Shown here: positions 45,046 to 54,300 of the stretch, piece by piece | Position numbering within the stretch: position 1 is the first letter of the stretch | How the letters are laid out: the number at the start of each line of letters is the position of its first letter | Made by a program: the position numbers and the translations under genes | Notes under the pieces: generated by a model | Databases searched by the model: none | The model's input: the letters and a program-made list of their open reading frames with translations, nothing else | What the model was told of the DNA's origin: nothing | Source: Kordia aestuariivivens | Lineage (GTDB): Bacteria; Bacteroidota; Bacteroidia; Flavobacteriales; Flavobacteriaceae | Direction: 5' to 3' | Length of the DNA stretch: 64,000 bases | Assembly: GCF_014397005.1 (NCBI RefSeq) | Contig: NZ_JACGWS010000020.1 | Coordinates: forward strand, 1-64,000

Positions 45046-46041
45046 TTATTTATTTTTCATAAACTGTCGTATAGCAACCCATTGTCGTAGCATATCACGG
45101 GCATCTTGTGCAGGATATCCTAAAACAGTTTTCCCTGCTGCTACATCATTCATAACTCCAGAACCAGCACCCACAGTTGCACCAGAATTTATGGTGGTGT
45201 GGTCTTTAATAGAAGCACTTCCGCCAATCATAACGCCATCACCTAAGGTAACAGAACCAGCAAGTCCGCTATGTCCTGCCATAATGCAGGAACGTCCCAT
45301 AACACTGTTATGCGCTATTTGGACAAGGTTGTCAATCTTACAACCATCACCAACGATGGTAGAACTAAATTTTCCTCTATCAACACATGAATTGGCACCA
45401 ATTTCGACATAATGTCCAATAATTACATTTCCTATTTGTGGTATTTTCACGAGTCCTCTGCCATCTTCACTTGGTCTGTATCCAAATCCGTCAGCACCAA
45501 TGCTTACATTCGTATGAAAAATACAATGACTGCCAATAATACAGCGTTCGCGGATTACCGTTCCTGACCAAATAGTAGTTTTGTCACCGATAACGGTTTC
45601 ATCAAACACACACACATTTGGATATAAAATAACCTCGTTTCCTAATTCAACATCTTTACCAACATAACAATTGGCGCCGATTTTACAGCCATGACCAATT
45701 TTTGCGGTTTCATGGATTACTGCGGTTGGATGTATATCTGTTTCAAAAACAGGCGCAATAGGATTAAAAAACTCCAATATCGTTGCCATTGCCAAATCGA
45801 CATTTTTCACTTTAATAAAAGCTCGATTGTCACCAGGGCTAATAGTTAAATCGGTACCTACAAGGGCAGCACAAGCATTTGAATCTTCCCAAAACTTTAC
45901 ATATTTCTTGCTGCCAATAAATGTGATTTGATTGCAACTTGCTTTTTGTAATTCTTCTGGACCTTCAATTTTTTGGGATGTGTCACCTATCAATTCACCT
46001 TTTAAAATGTTATTGATTTCACTTATAGTGTATGATACCAT
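45046..46041 (-). CDS. lpxD: UDP-3-O-acylglucosamine N-acyltransferase
   Basis: A 331-residue left-handed beta-helix acyltransferase of lipid A synthesis, adding a 3-hydroxyacyl chain to the glucosamine nitrogen. Residues 1-100 form the uridine-binding domain (SCNQITFIGSKKYVKFW). Hexapeptide repeats run from about 105 to 300, with IAHNSVMG and AGHSGLAGSV supplying the catalytic-region histidines. The length is close to the family norm of about 340. Its neighbours are unrelated, and other lipid A genes are not in the window. It is a good match, though paralogues may exist. Confidence 0.92.
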   Translation of the reverse strand: MVSYTISEINNILKGELIGDTSQKIEGPEELQKASCNQITFIGSKKYVKFWEDSNACAALVGTDLTISPGDNRAFIKVKNVDLAMATILEFFNPIAPVFETDIHPTAVIHETAKIGHGCKIGANCYVGKDVELGNEVILYPNVCVFDETVIGDKTTIWSGTVIRERCIIGSHCIFHTNVSIGADGFGYRPSEDGRGLVKIPQIGNVIIGHYVEIGANSCVDRGKFSSTIVGDGCKIDNLVQIAHNSVMGRSCIMAGHSGLAGSVTLGDGVMIGGSASIKDHTTINSGATVGAGSGVMNDVAAGKTVLGYPAQDARDMLRQWVAIRQFMKNK

Positions 46042-46209
46042 TTACTGTTTTAATTATTGATTAGATTAATTGCTTGTAATATAGAGTGAAAAAATTAAAT
46101 CAAACACGTTTATGTATTACTTATTTTATTATCTGTAGTTTAAAATCTAAAATTCGTTGTTATAATAGGAGTTATAGCCTTGAAAATAGGTCATGTAAAC
46201 TGTAGCTAC

Positions 46210-46361
46210 TAACGATCTAATAATCAGGAATAAACCCTGATGTGAGAAGTATTTTAGCGATTGTATTAAATGATGTTGGAAATTTCCTTAATTTTTCTAC
46301 CTTTGTCGGCAAGGGTATAAAGCATGATACCAATACGGTTAAAAATAAACAATACGCTTGA
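46210..46361 (+). pseudogene. Decayed 3' end of an LRR-protein gene
   Basis: In frame from 46224 the sequence reads SGINPDVRSILAIVLNDVG, NFLNFSTFVGKG, and stops at TGA 46359. It matches the C-terminal region of the intact LRR protein near residue 1489 (SGTDPDAPAILSLVLNDVG, NFLNFSTF). DNA similarity extends a little upstream, but two TAA codons and an indel break the frame at 46218-46223. No intact gene precedes it. It lies just before a T9SS-sorted gene, as the intact LRR gene does. Confidence 0.75.
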
Positions 46362-46381
46362 ATAGCACCAAATACACTTTT

Positions 46382-46411
46382 TATGCTTTAGAAAGTATAA
46401 GCATATTTTTT
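46382..46411 (+). terminator. Possible terminator
   Basis: TATGCTT pairs with AAGCATA around a 10-nt loop and is followed by six T. It lies between the pseudogene remnant and the gene at 46484. Confidence 0.45.
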
Positions 46412-46483
46412 AAATTTTAACAGCTACACAAATAGAAGAAAATCTGCTTCAAAACCAAATATATCAATACTAAATTATCTATT

Positions 46484-47296
46484 ATGAAAAAAATTACTTT
46501 GTCTACATTACTAATTTTAGTCCTTTGTTTTTTCTCAGGGCAACTAAAAGCACAAGATGGCTATACTTATACGTTAGTCGATAATGGCGCTTATAGCTAT
46601 ACCATTGCAGCTGTACCAAATGCGAGTGCTTCTAACTTTGCGACTTCTGTGCAGAGTTACGGATTCACTATTATTGTACCAGATGGAGTTACTGCAACGA
46701 TTACTTCTTCGCTTGGAAGTAGCGCTGGAGCAACTTTCTTTAATGGAACTGATGTTGCACAACCAACAATTGATGGATACTTAATCACAGAAACTTTAGG
46801 AAGTCCTGGTTCATTGCCAGCTCCTTCTAGTGGAACAACGAGTCCAATAGTAACGATCCAAATAAATGGTTCACCAACTAGTGGTATTTTATACATTTTA
46901 GCAAATAATTCTGCGTTAGCAACTGCGGTAACACCTTTAAAAGCTTTTATGCAGGCAGATATGATTGATGATGCAATGGCATCGTTTACGAATGTTGTAG
47001 ATCCAAATGCTAGTGCATTAACAACACCATTTGATTTTGATTTTGCTACATTAAGTACACCAACTGCAGAATTAGTAGGTGTTTCAGTATATCCAAATCC
47101 AACAACAGATAAGTTAAACATTACAGGAGTTACAGACATTACAAATGTTGAGGTAACAAATATCAATGGACAATTGGTATTAAAACCAACATCAAATCTA
47201 GAAACTATCGATATGAGCAGTTTACAAACTGGTTTATACTTTGTAAAAGTTCAAACATTAGAAGCTCAAAAAACAATCAAGGTTGTTAAACAATAA
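46484..47296 (+). CDS. Secreted protein with T9SS type A sorting domain (copy 1)
   Basis: A 270-residue protein with a signal peptide (MKKITLSTLLILVLCFFSGQLKAQ). The central domain (about 25-185) is nearly identical in many stretches to the gene at 56034, for example AVPNASASNFATSVQSYGF and FFNGTDVAQPTIDGYLITE. The C-terminal 75 residues form a Por-type sorting domain: VSVYPNPTTDKLNI, the NINGQLV turn, LQTGLYFVKV and a final KTIKVVKQ. It should be exported by the type IX system and anchored or released. The function of the central domain is unknown. A strong terminator follows. Confidence 0.85.
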   Translation: MKKITLSTLLILVLCFFSGQLKAQDGYTYTLVDNGAYSYTIAAVPNASASNFATSVQSYGFTIIVPDGVTATITSSLGSSAGATFFNGTDVAQPTIDGYLITETLGSPGSLPAPSSGTTSPIVTIQINGSPTSGILYILANNSALATAVTPLKAFMQADMIDDAMASFTNVVDPNASALTTPFDFDFATLSTPTAELVGVSVYPNPTTDKLNITGVTDITNVEVTNINGQLVLKPTSNLETIDMSSLQTGLYFVKVQTLEAQKTIKVVKQ

Positions 47297-47361
47297 AGAA
47301 TAAAATTTTAGTCCAACTTTATAAATAACATTATTTAGACAACTTGGGCAATTAAGTATAC

Positions 47362-47391
47362 AAACGCCATCTGAGAAGATGGCGTTTTTTT
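47362..47391 (+). terminator. Terminator of the gene at 46484
   Basis: A perfect 11-bp stem (AAACGCCATCT, loop GAGA, AGATGGCGTTT) followed by a T7 run. Confidence 0.92.
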
Positions 47392-47480
47392 ATGCTTTAA
47401 ACGTCTGTGTGCTTCAACTCTGCTCAGTGTACGCTTGTTTTTTAATAGAAATTACTTAAAATGATTGCTTCGGGGTATCC

Positions 47481-47648
47481 CGAAAGCTTGCCGCAGGTCT
47501 GCGAGAAGGAATTGTTTGCTCGCGAAAGCTTGCTGCAGGTCTGCGAGAAGGAATTGTTTGCTCGCGAAAGCTTGCTGCAGGTCTGCGAGAAGGAATTGTT
47601 TGCTCGCGAAAGCTTGTTGCAGGTCTGCGAGAACGTTTTGTTTGTTGT
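47481..47648. repeat. 42-bp tandem repeat (about 3.5 to 4 copies)
   Basis: Units starting CGAAAGCTTGCTGCAGGTCT begin at 47481, 47523, 47565 and 47607, exactly 42 bp apart. Copies 2 and 3 are identical, copy 1 differs by one base, copy 4 diverges after its middle. GC is well above the surroundings. Two frames remain open through it only because 42 is a multiple of three. The rest of 47392-47892 shows nothing recognisable. Confidence 0.9.
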
Positions 47649-47892
47649 TGGAAGCTATTTGCAGTAGTGTAAATTCAATCCGTCTTTAGTTTTTCTGATG
47701 ATTTTTTAATGAAACTATCGAAAATCACTAAAATATTGCGAAAAATATAAATTCAGTCTTTTTTCTTACAAAACAATCATGTTCCATTTGGAAGCGCTGA
47801 TGTTACAGATTGATTACGCAGTATAAAAATAATTAGTCTTTTTTAAAATAATCGTTTATATTGTTGATTGTAAAAACAGTAAACATTCCGAT

Positions 47893-48318
47893 ATGAAAAT
47901 TTTGAAAAGAGTAGCGCTTGCCCTTGTAACCTTAATAGTAATGTATTCATTTACCGCTCCAGGTGGAGAACATGTAGGGAGATGGAAAGGAAAAGACAAA
48001 GGCGACATCGGTTTTTTAACTTTAAGTGCTGATGGATATGCTACGTTTGAATTCAATGGTCAAACCATGGGAGGAAAGTCGTATGATCACCAAGGTGTAA
48101 AAGCAGCGATGAAATATACCGTAAACAATGGAACATCACCAGCAGCGATCGATTTTATTATTATGGATAAACGAGCAGATGAAGAACTAGGACGTTTAAA
48201 AGGAATCATCAATATGAAATCTAGAAACGAAATGCAAATGGCCATTACATTTGGCGGCGGCGCAGGCAGACCTACCGATTTCTCTGTGGATGCGATTGTA
48301 TTTGATCGTGTGAAGTAA
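47893..48318 (+). CDS. Hypothetical secreted protein
   Basis: A 141-residue protein with a signal peptide (MKILKRVALALVTLIVMYSF). The mature part is a small beta-rich domain (VGRWKGKDKGDIGFLTLSADGYATFEFNG, split as W-G-x-W-type strands) reminiscent of lipocalin-like or DUF folds measuring a conserved GxW near the N-terminus. No specific family is recognised. It is monocistronic with a good terminator. Confidence 0.75.
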   Translation: MKILKRVALALVTLIVMYSFTAPGGEHVGRWKGKDKGDIGFLTLSADGYATFEFNGQTMGGKSYDHQGVKAAMKYTVNNGTSPAAIDFIIMDKRADEELGRLKGIINMKSRNEMQMAITFGGGAGRPTDFSVDAIVFDRVK

Positions 48319-48342
48319 AAGAAAAACGAATTTGTATATAGT

Positions 48343-48376
48343 AAATCCTCATCAGTAAACTGATGGGGATTTTTTA
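48343..48376 (+). terminator. Terminator of the gene at 47893
   Basis: A 13-bp stem (AAATCCTCATCAG, loop TAAA, CTGATGGGGATTT, one G-T pair) followed by T residues. Confidence 0.88.
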
Positions 48377-48420
48377 TGTTAATGTTCGGTATGACTTTTT
48401 AAGTTTTGTTTCCAAAGCTT

Positions 48421-48447
48421 CAAGATTCCTGCCTTCGCAGGAATGAC
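48421..48447. repeat. REP-like palindromic repeat, copy C
   Basis: Hairpin TTCCTGC, loop CTTC, GCAGGAA (48426-48443) preceded by AAGA. It has the same 7-4-7 layout as copies A and B, with a paired C-to-T/G-to-A change in the stem. It lies between convergent genes. Confidence 0.55.
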
Positions 48448-48452
48448 AAAAT

Positions 48453-49214
48453 TTAAAACTTTTCGAAAACGCCCAATCCAAAGAGTGCAAAATCATACTT
48501 CACAGGATCGTTCGGATCTAGTTTGCGCAAGGCAGTATCAAGTTCTAGCAATGCTTTGCCATCGTTTTGTTTGCGTTTGAGAATGCCTAATTTGCGTGCT
48601 ACGTTTCCAGAATGCACATCTAACGGACACGATAATTGCGAAGGTGATATGCGTTTCCAAATTCCAAAGTCAACGCCAGTATTGTCATTGCGAACCATCC
48701 AGCGGAGAAACATATTAATCCGTTTGGCGGCACTTCCTTTATTTGGATCAGAAACATGTTTTCGGGTTCTTTCGGGATGTGGAATGCTAAAAAATAGTTC
48801 TTTAAACTTAGAAATATTCTCTTGCAATCGTTTGTTTTTAGAGGTAGAAAAAGCCGTTTCCAATCCGCCGTGATTTTCGTAGATATTTTTTAATGCTTTT
48901 ATAAAGAATATAAAATCAGTTCCGTTAAAGGTGCGATGTACGAATGATTGCAAAGATTCCAAGTCGTCTTCGGTGTGATTCATGACAAAATCATAGGGTG
49001 AATTCCCCAGTAAATCCATCATTCTTTTGGCATTGTTGTTGATCATTTTTCGATTTCCCCACGCAATGGTAGCTGTTAAGAATGCAGCGATTTCGATATC
49101 TTCTTTGCGTTGAAATTGATATGGAATTTGAATTGGATCGCTCTCCACAAATTTGGGTTGATTGTATTCTGCTACTTTTTCGTCAAGGAAGGATTTTAAT
49201 TCGGATAAATTCAT
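48453..49214 (-). CDS. TIGR02757 family protein
   Basis: A 253-residue helical protein. FLTATIAWGNRKMINNNAKR, FLRWMVRNDNTGVDFGIWK and CPLDVHSGNVARKLG are the family signatures (TIGR02757, also DUF2400). The HhH-like fold and the D-x-H motif recall DNA glycosylases, but no activity has been established to my knowledge. It is monocistronic, preceded by a -7 box at 49234-49241. Confidence 0.9.
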   Translation of the reverse strand: MNLSELKSFLDEKVAEYNQPKFVESDPIQIPYQFQRKEDIEIAAFLTATIAWGNRKMINNNAKRMMDLLGNSPYDFVMNHTEDDLESLQSFVHRTFNGTDFIFFIKALKNIYENHGGLETAFSTSKNKRLQENISKFKELFFSIPHPERTRKHVSDPNKGSAAKRINMFLRWMVRNDNTGVDFGIWKRISPSQLSCPLDVHSGNVARKLGILKRKQNDGKALLELDTALRKLDPNDPVKYDFALFGLGVFEKF

Positions 49215-49233
49215 AAGATTTTGAAGTCTAACA

Positions 49234-49241
49234 CAAAAATA
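49234..49241 (-). promoter_or_regulatory. -7 promoter box (TATTTTTG)
   Basis: A perfect TAnnTTTG match on the minus strand, 19 nt before the ATG at 49214. Confidence 0.45.
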
Positions 49242-49276
49242 ATTATTATTTTCAGTAACGATCTAATTTGACCTAT

Positions 49277-50287
49277 ATGTTTACAAACTACTCAAACTAT
49301 TTTTTTTGGTTGCTACTACTATGTGTTACTACATCTCAAGCACAAATATTAGAAGCATATGTGTTTGATGCGGTAACGAAAGAACCACTTTTTGGTGTTT
49401 CTGTCTATTTTGACGGAACCACCAATGGAACATCAACCAATGATGAAGGAAAGTTTCGCATTAGCTACAAACCATCTACTAAATCTGCGTTGATCATTAG
49501 TTACTTAGGTTATGAAAAGCAACTGTTGGATGTCCGTAAATTAACAAATGGCACCAGTTTATATTTAGTTGCCAAACCGCAAGTTTTAGGAACGGTATAT
49601 CTTGAAAATGATACATGGTCGCGTAAAAAGAAGATGGATATTTTTAAGCGTGAGTTTATAGGAAGATCAGTTTCAGCAACCGCATGTAGAATTGTAAATC
49701 AGGATGATATAGAATTAGTGTACAATCCGGCAACGCAAAAATTGAACGCGTATGCTTCTAAGCCTCTTATTATTAAAAACAAATACTTAGGGTATACTGT
49801 TTCATATATATTGGAAGAGTTTGAAGCGGATTTACGATTGTCAACAATGGGTGATGTCTTAGTACGAAGTGTATATGTTGAAGGTTCTAGTTTTTATATG
49901 GAGCAAAACAAGGAAGTGCGCAGAAAGCATAGAAAAATTAGAGAAAAAGAATACGATCAATCAGTATTATATTTTATGCGTTCGTTGGCAAAAAAACAAT
50001 TGACAGAAAACGGTTTTCAAATCTTCCATAAAGGATTTATTGTGCCGCCGTACAAGTATTTTGAAATCACGAACATGGGCGAGGACACTAAAGTTAATGT
50101 CACAACAAATAAGTTAGTCATTGTGTACGATCGCTATTACAAATCGTTTCTAGATATAGATGATGAAAATAGGGTGTTTTTTATTAATAAATTTGGAAAC
50201 TATTCACCTCCAAAAAAAGTTTTCTTTGGAGGCGTATTAGGAGACAAACGTGTTGGAAATACCTTGCCTTTAGATTATAGTTTGTAA
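49277..50287 (+). CDS. Carboxypeptidase-regulatory-like domain protein
   Basis: A 336-residue protein with a signal peptide (MFTNYSNYFFWLLLLCVTTSQAQ). Residues about 25-105 form a CarboxypepD_reg-like beta-sandwich (EAYVFDAVTKEPLFGVSVYF, NGTSTNDEGKFRISY), the plug-proximal domain common in Bacteroidota outer-membrane proteins. The rest (about 110-336) is a conserved region of unknown function often found with it; there is no TonB barrel. The longer frame from TTG 49268 is less likely than ATG 49277. It is convergent with the next gene. Confidence 0.85.
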   Translation: MFTNYSNYFFWLLLLCVTTSQAQILEAYVFDAVTKEPLFGVSVYFDGTTNGTSTNDEGKFRISYKPSTKSALIISYLGYEKQLLDVRKLTNGTSLYLVAKPQVLGTVYLENDTWSRKKKMDIFKREFIGRSVSATACRIVNQDDIELVYNPATQKLNAYASKPLIIKNKYLGYTVSYILEEFEADLRLSTMGDVLVRSVYVEGSSFYMEQNKEVRRKHRKIREKEYDQSVLYFMRSLAKKQLTENGFQIFHKGFIVPPYKYFEITNMGEDTKVNVTTNKLVIVYDRYYKSFLDIDDENRVFFINKFGNYSPPKKVFFGGVLGDKRVGNTLPLDYSL

Positions 50288-50293
50288 AAATAA

Positions 50294-50860
50294 TTACTCA
50301 AAAGTAACTGCTGCTGAGGTACGTTCAATTTCATCGCCGTTTTCAAATGTAATGGTGAATGTAAAATTTACTGTAGTATCAACAGGAATATCCATATCGA
50401 ATCTTAGTTCATATTGGCTTCCAATATTGTTATCTGAATTTAACTCTAAGATGATTTCATTTAGCGGAAAACTTTCATTGTTACTATATAGGTATTTAGT
50501 AAGCACACGCTCATTTAATAGTTCTCCTGCGGCAATTCCAAATAATGGCACATCAGCTCTCAATTCAACACTTGTAGCATTTTTAACAACCATATAATTT
50601 TCGTCACATGTAGTAGCGTTTGCCATGTTCATGAATCCAGCTTTTTTAGATAGGAGCGAAGCCATTTCTACTTGATAGTCTGGGCGTATAATTAAGCTGA
50701 AATCTTCATTAGTGACTGAACTAGCATCTTCATCATCTTCGTCATTAGCTGTAAATTCAAATGAAGTCATAAAGGCATTAAAATCATCTCCACAACATGC
50801 ATACAAACATAGTTGAGCAATCGTAATAAAAGCAATTAATTTAAAAATTTTGGTACGCAT
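50294..50860 (-). CDS. Putative lipoprotein
   Basis: A 188-residue protein whose N-terminus ends in a lipobox-like LCLYAC, so Cys21 or Cys22 may be lipidated. The mature part has an acidic stretch (ANDEDDEDASS) and a C-terminal beta-sandwich with alternating strands (YELRFDMDIPVDTTVNFTFTI). It resembles DUF5034-type lipoproteins, with low certainty. It stands alone, 6 bp from the convergent gene. Confidence 0.7.
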   Translation of the reverse strand: MRTKIFKLIAFITIAQLCLYACCGDDFNAFMTSFEFTANDEDDEDASSVTNEDFSLIIRPDYQVEMASLLSKKAGFMNMANATTCDENYMVVKNATSVELRADVPLFGIAAGELLNERVLTKYLYSNNESFPLNEIILELNSDNNIGSQYELRFDMDIPVDTTVNFTFTITFENGDEIERTSAAVTFE

Positions 50861-51109
50861 ATCTTCTGAGAGTTTCTGGGTTTGTTTAGTAGATACCGTA
50901 AAAATAAAAGGTTGCGTTTGATGTGCGGTCTAAAACGTTAAATAAAGTATAAAATAGTTCTTTCTAACAGCGAACAGTTGACTTTTCTATTATTAAATTC
51001 TTTAATATACTTTTTAATTTATTGATTTATAGTTGTTTGTGTGTATTGATGATTCTATCAACAATGTGCGTCCAAATAGTTCCAATTTTCAAAATAGTAC
51101 AGTAAAAAA

Positions 51110-51124
51110 CCGACATAATGTCGG
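51110..51124. promoter_or_regulatory. Palindrome CCGACAT-A-ATGTCGG, possible operator
   Basis: A perfect 7+1+7 dyad 53 bp upstream of a -7 box (51177-51184) of the LRR operon. There is no T-run, so a protein-binding site is more likely than a terminator. Confidence 0.5.
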
Positions 51125-51176
51125 AAATGTAACAGCATTATGCAGTATTGTTATACATGTAAAGACAAATAGCTTC

Positions 51177-51184
51177 TAGTTTTG
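51177..51184 (+). promoter_or_regulatory. -7 promoter box of the LRR operon (TAGTTTTG)
   Basis: A perfect TAnnTTTG match, which would give a leader of about 130 nt before ATG 51322. The nearest upstream TTG is 26 bp away, longer than usual. Confidence 0.45.
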
Positions 51185-51201
51185 CACCATAATAAGTTTA
51201 G

Positions 51202-51239
51202 TTTTAGTTTTAATTCAGGGCCGGCCTATTAAACTAAAA
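51202..51239 (+). promoter_or_regulatory. Leader palindrome centred on GGCCGGCC
   Basis: Arms TTTTAGTTTTAAT (51202-51214) and ATTAAACTAAAA (51228-51239) flank GGGCCGGCC. The GC-only 8-bp palindrome is very unusual in this AT-rich DNA. It lies in the predicted 5' leader of the LRR gene and could form a hairpin or an operator. The rest of 50861-51321 shows nothing else. Confidence 0.5.
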
Positions 51240-51321
51240 ATAAATAATAACAATTTACCAATTAGCATTACAACGTAAAAATTACAGAAGAAAACAAAAG
51301 AGATACTAAAAGGGGCAGATT

Positions 51322-54300
51322 ATGAAAACAAAACTAACCATTCTCATTGCAAATCTATTTTGTATAATAGGAATTGCGCAAACCTTTAGCGTAGACGGGT
51401 TTAATTATAATGTCATTTCCACCAGTCCCAACGAAGTTGAGGTCACGGGCGGAACATTTACAAATCCATTAACGATCCCAAGTACAGTTACAGATGGTAC
51501 AGACAATTATACAGTAACTGCAGTAGGAAGTCAGGCATTTAGAAACAAAGGTGTGACGAGTGTAATTTTACCCAACACCTTACGCGTTATTAATTTTCGC
51601 GGATTTAGAGACAATGGAGGTCTTACCTCAGTTACCCTACCAGCGAGCATTACCAATGTAGGTGGAGAAGCCTTTTTAAATGGCGGATTAACTGAAATTA
51701 TTGCCGAAGGAACAATACCTGCTAGTATTAGCAATAGTTCATTTGGTACACGTACTAATGTAGATTTAATAGTTCCAAACGGATTAGAAGCTACGTATAT
51801 AAGTGGCGGTTGGACAGGTTTCAACACAGTGAATGGAGAAATTCCCGTTGGAGGAACTTTTGATGTTGGTGATTTGCGTTATAGAGTGATATCGCAAAAC
51901 CCACTAGAAGTTGAAGTTGCTGGTCGTTTAAATAGTATTGTTGATGTAGTCATACCAGCATCAGTTTTAGAACCACAATTAGGAGATACGTATACGGTTA
52001 CAGCTATTGGAAGTCGTGCTTTTAGAAATGCAGGTATTAACAGTGTTGTGTTTTCAAATACGATAAACACGATAAAAAACGAAGCTTTCGAAATTAATAA
52101 TTTAACAACAGTTACACTTCCTGCATCTTTAATTACCATTGGTAACGAAGTATTTAACCTAAATCCATTAACAGAAGTCATTTCGCAGGCAGTAACGGCT
52201 CCTGCTATTCAATCGAATAGTATCGTAAATCGTGGTAATATTAGTTTAACGATTCCTAGTGGATCGGAAGCTGCGTATGTAAATGATGGTTGGACAGGTT
52301 TCTTTTCTATCAATGGAACACCATTTATAGGTTCTGATTTTTCTGCAGATGGATTCAATTACAGAATTAACGGTGTCAATCCAAATACAGTAGAATTACG
52401 AGGTGGCGGAAGCGGAATCACTGATTTGGTATTACAGCCCACAACGACTAAAAATGGCGTTTTATTTACAGTAAACGCTATTACAAATCGTGCCTTTAGA
52501 AACAGAGGAATCAACAGTGTCGTATTGCCATCAACTATAGAAACTATAGGATTTGAAGTATTTGAGCTCAATAATCTTACTACAATTACGCTTCCAGCAT
52601 CGGTAACTACCATTGCTGATCAGGCATTTAACCTCAATCCATTAACAGAAGTTATTTCACAAGCCGTTGTAGCTCCAACAATTGAAACGAATAGCTTTAT
52701 AAATCGTGGAAATATTAGTTTAACAGTTCCAAGTGGTTCAGAAGCTTCGTATGTAAATGGTGGTTGGACAGGTTTCTTTTCTATCAATGGAACACCTTTT
52801 ATAGGTGCTGATTTTTCTGTGGATGGATTCAATTACAGAATTAACGGTGTCAATCCAAATACAGTAGAATTAAGAGGTGGCGGAACAGGAATTGTCGATT
52901 TAGTTTTACCATCTACAACTACTAAAAATAGTATTTCATTTACGGTGTCAGCGATTGGTTTTCAGTCTTTTAGAAATAAAGGAGTCAATAGTGTTGTGTT
53001 TCCTCAAAATATAGAAGTTATCGGGGCAGAAGCATTTGAACTCAACAATCTTACTACAATTACGATTCCAGCTTCAGTCACTACAATTGGTGAAGAAGCA
53101 TTTTTAAATAACAGTTTAACGCAGGTTATATTCACTTCTGGACCTGAAACGATTGGGGTAAATGCATTTAGAGGAAACCAATTAATTAATGTGAACATTC
53201 CGTCAGGAACGGTAACTATTGGAAATGGTGCTTTTATAAACAATCAGATAAGTAGTTTGGTAATTCCAACAGGAGTCATTACCATTGGTAGGGGAGCTTT
53301 TAGAAATAATAATTTGGTGACAGTCGTACTGCCTACTACAGTAGAAACTATTGATACAGATGCTTTTTTAGACAATCAACTTGTAAACATAACATTGCCC
53401 ACAAATTTAACAACCTTAGGAGCTGGCGCATTTCGTAACAATCAATTGACATCTATTGTAATTCCTGATGGTGTTACTGAACTTAAATCACAAACGTTTC
53501 GTAATAATGACTTAGAAAGTGTTACGCTTCCTGCGAATTTACAAATCATTAATAACGATGTCTTTCGCGATAATGAAATTACAAGTATTGATTTTCCTGC
53601 GAGTTTAACAACATTAGGAGGATTTTCTTTTCGAAACAATAAATTAACCAGCGTTACCATTCCTGCAAATATTTCAACAATAGAAGTAAATACATTTAAT
53701 GAAAATTTATTGACTAGTATTACCATTCCTTCAAACATTACAAGCATTGAAAATAGTGCGTTCGCAAATAATCCATTAGTTTTTGTCATTGCCGATAGCG
53801 CAACGCCAGCAACCATTACCTCTTCTAGTTTTGGAACACGTAGTACTATTAATCTAACCATTATACCAGATCAACAAACGGTTATAGACGATTATATTGC
53901 CGCAGCTTGGACAGGTTTTGGAAGTGTGAACGGTGATTTTCAAGTTGGTGCACGATTTACAGAAGGAGATTTACGTTATGAAGTTACAGCTATAAGTCCG
54001 AATACGGTAAAAGTATTAGATAGGCAAACAGCTGCACAAAATATCAGCATTCCTGCAGTTGTCTTAGAAACTAATTCAATTACAAGTTTTAATGTGACTC
54101 TAATAGAAGATGCAGCTTTTCAAAACACAGATATTACAAGTGTTGCGATTGGAGGAAATATAGTATCCATAGGAAATAATGCTTTTCAGGGAAGTTCACT
54201 AACTTCTGTGAACGCCCAAGGGACAATGCCAGCAACAATTACGGCTTCAAGTTTTGGAGATCGTAGTGTAATAAATTTAACAGTATTATTTGGTTTAGAA

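Noticed and set aside
47461-47689. Two overlapping frames through the 42-bp repeats as a Cys-containing repeat peptide
   Set aside because: Two frames stay open only because the repeat length is divisible by three; there is no promoter, no conserved start and no terminator.
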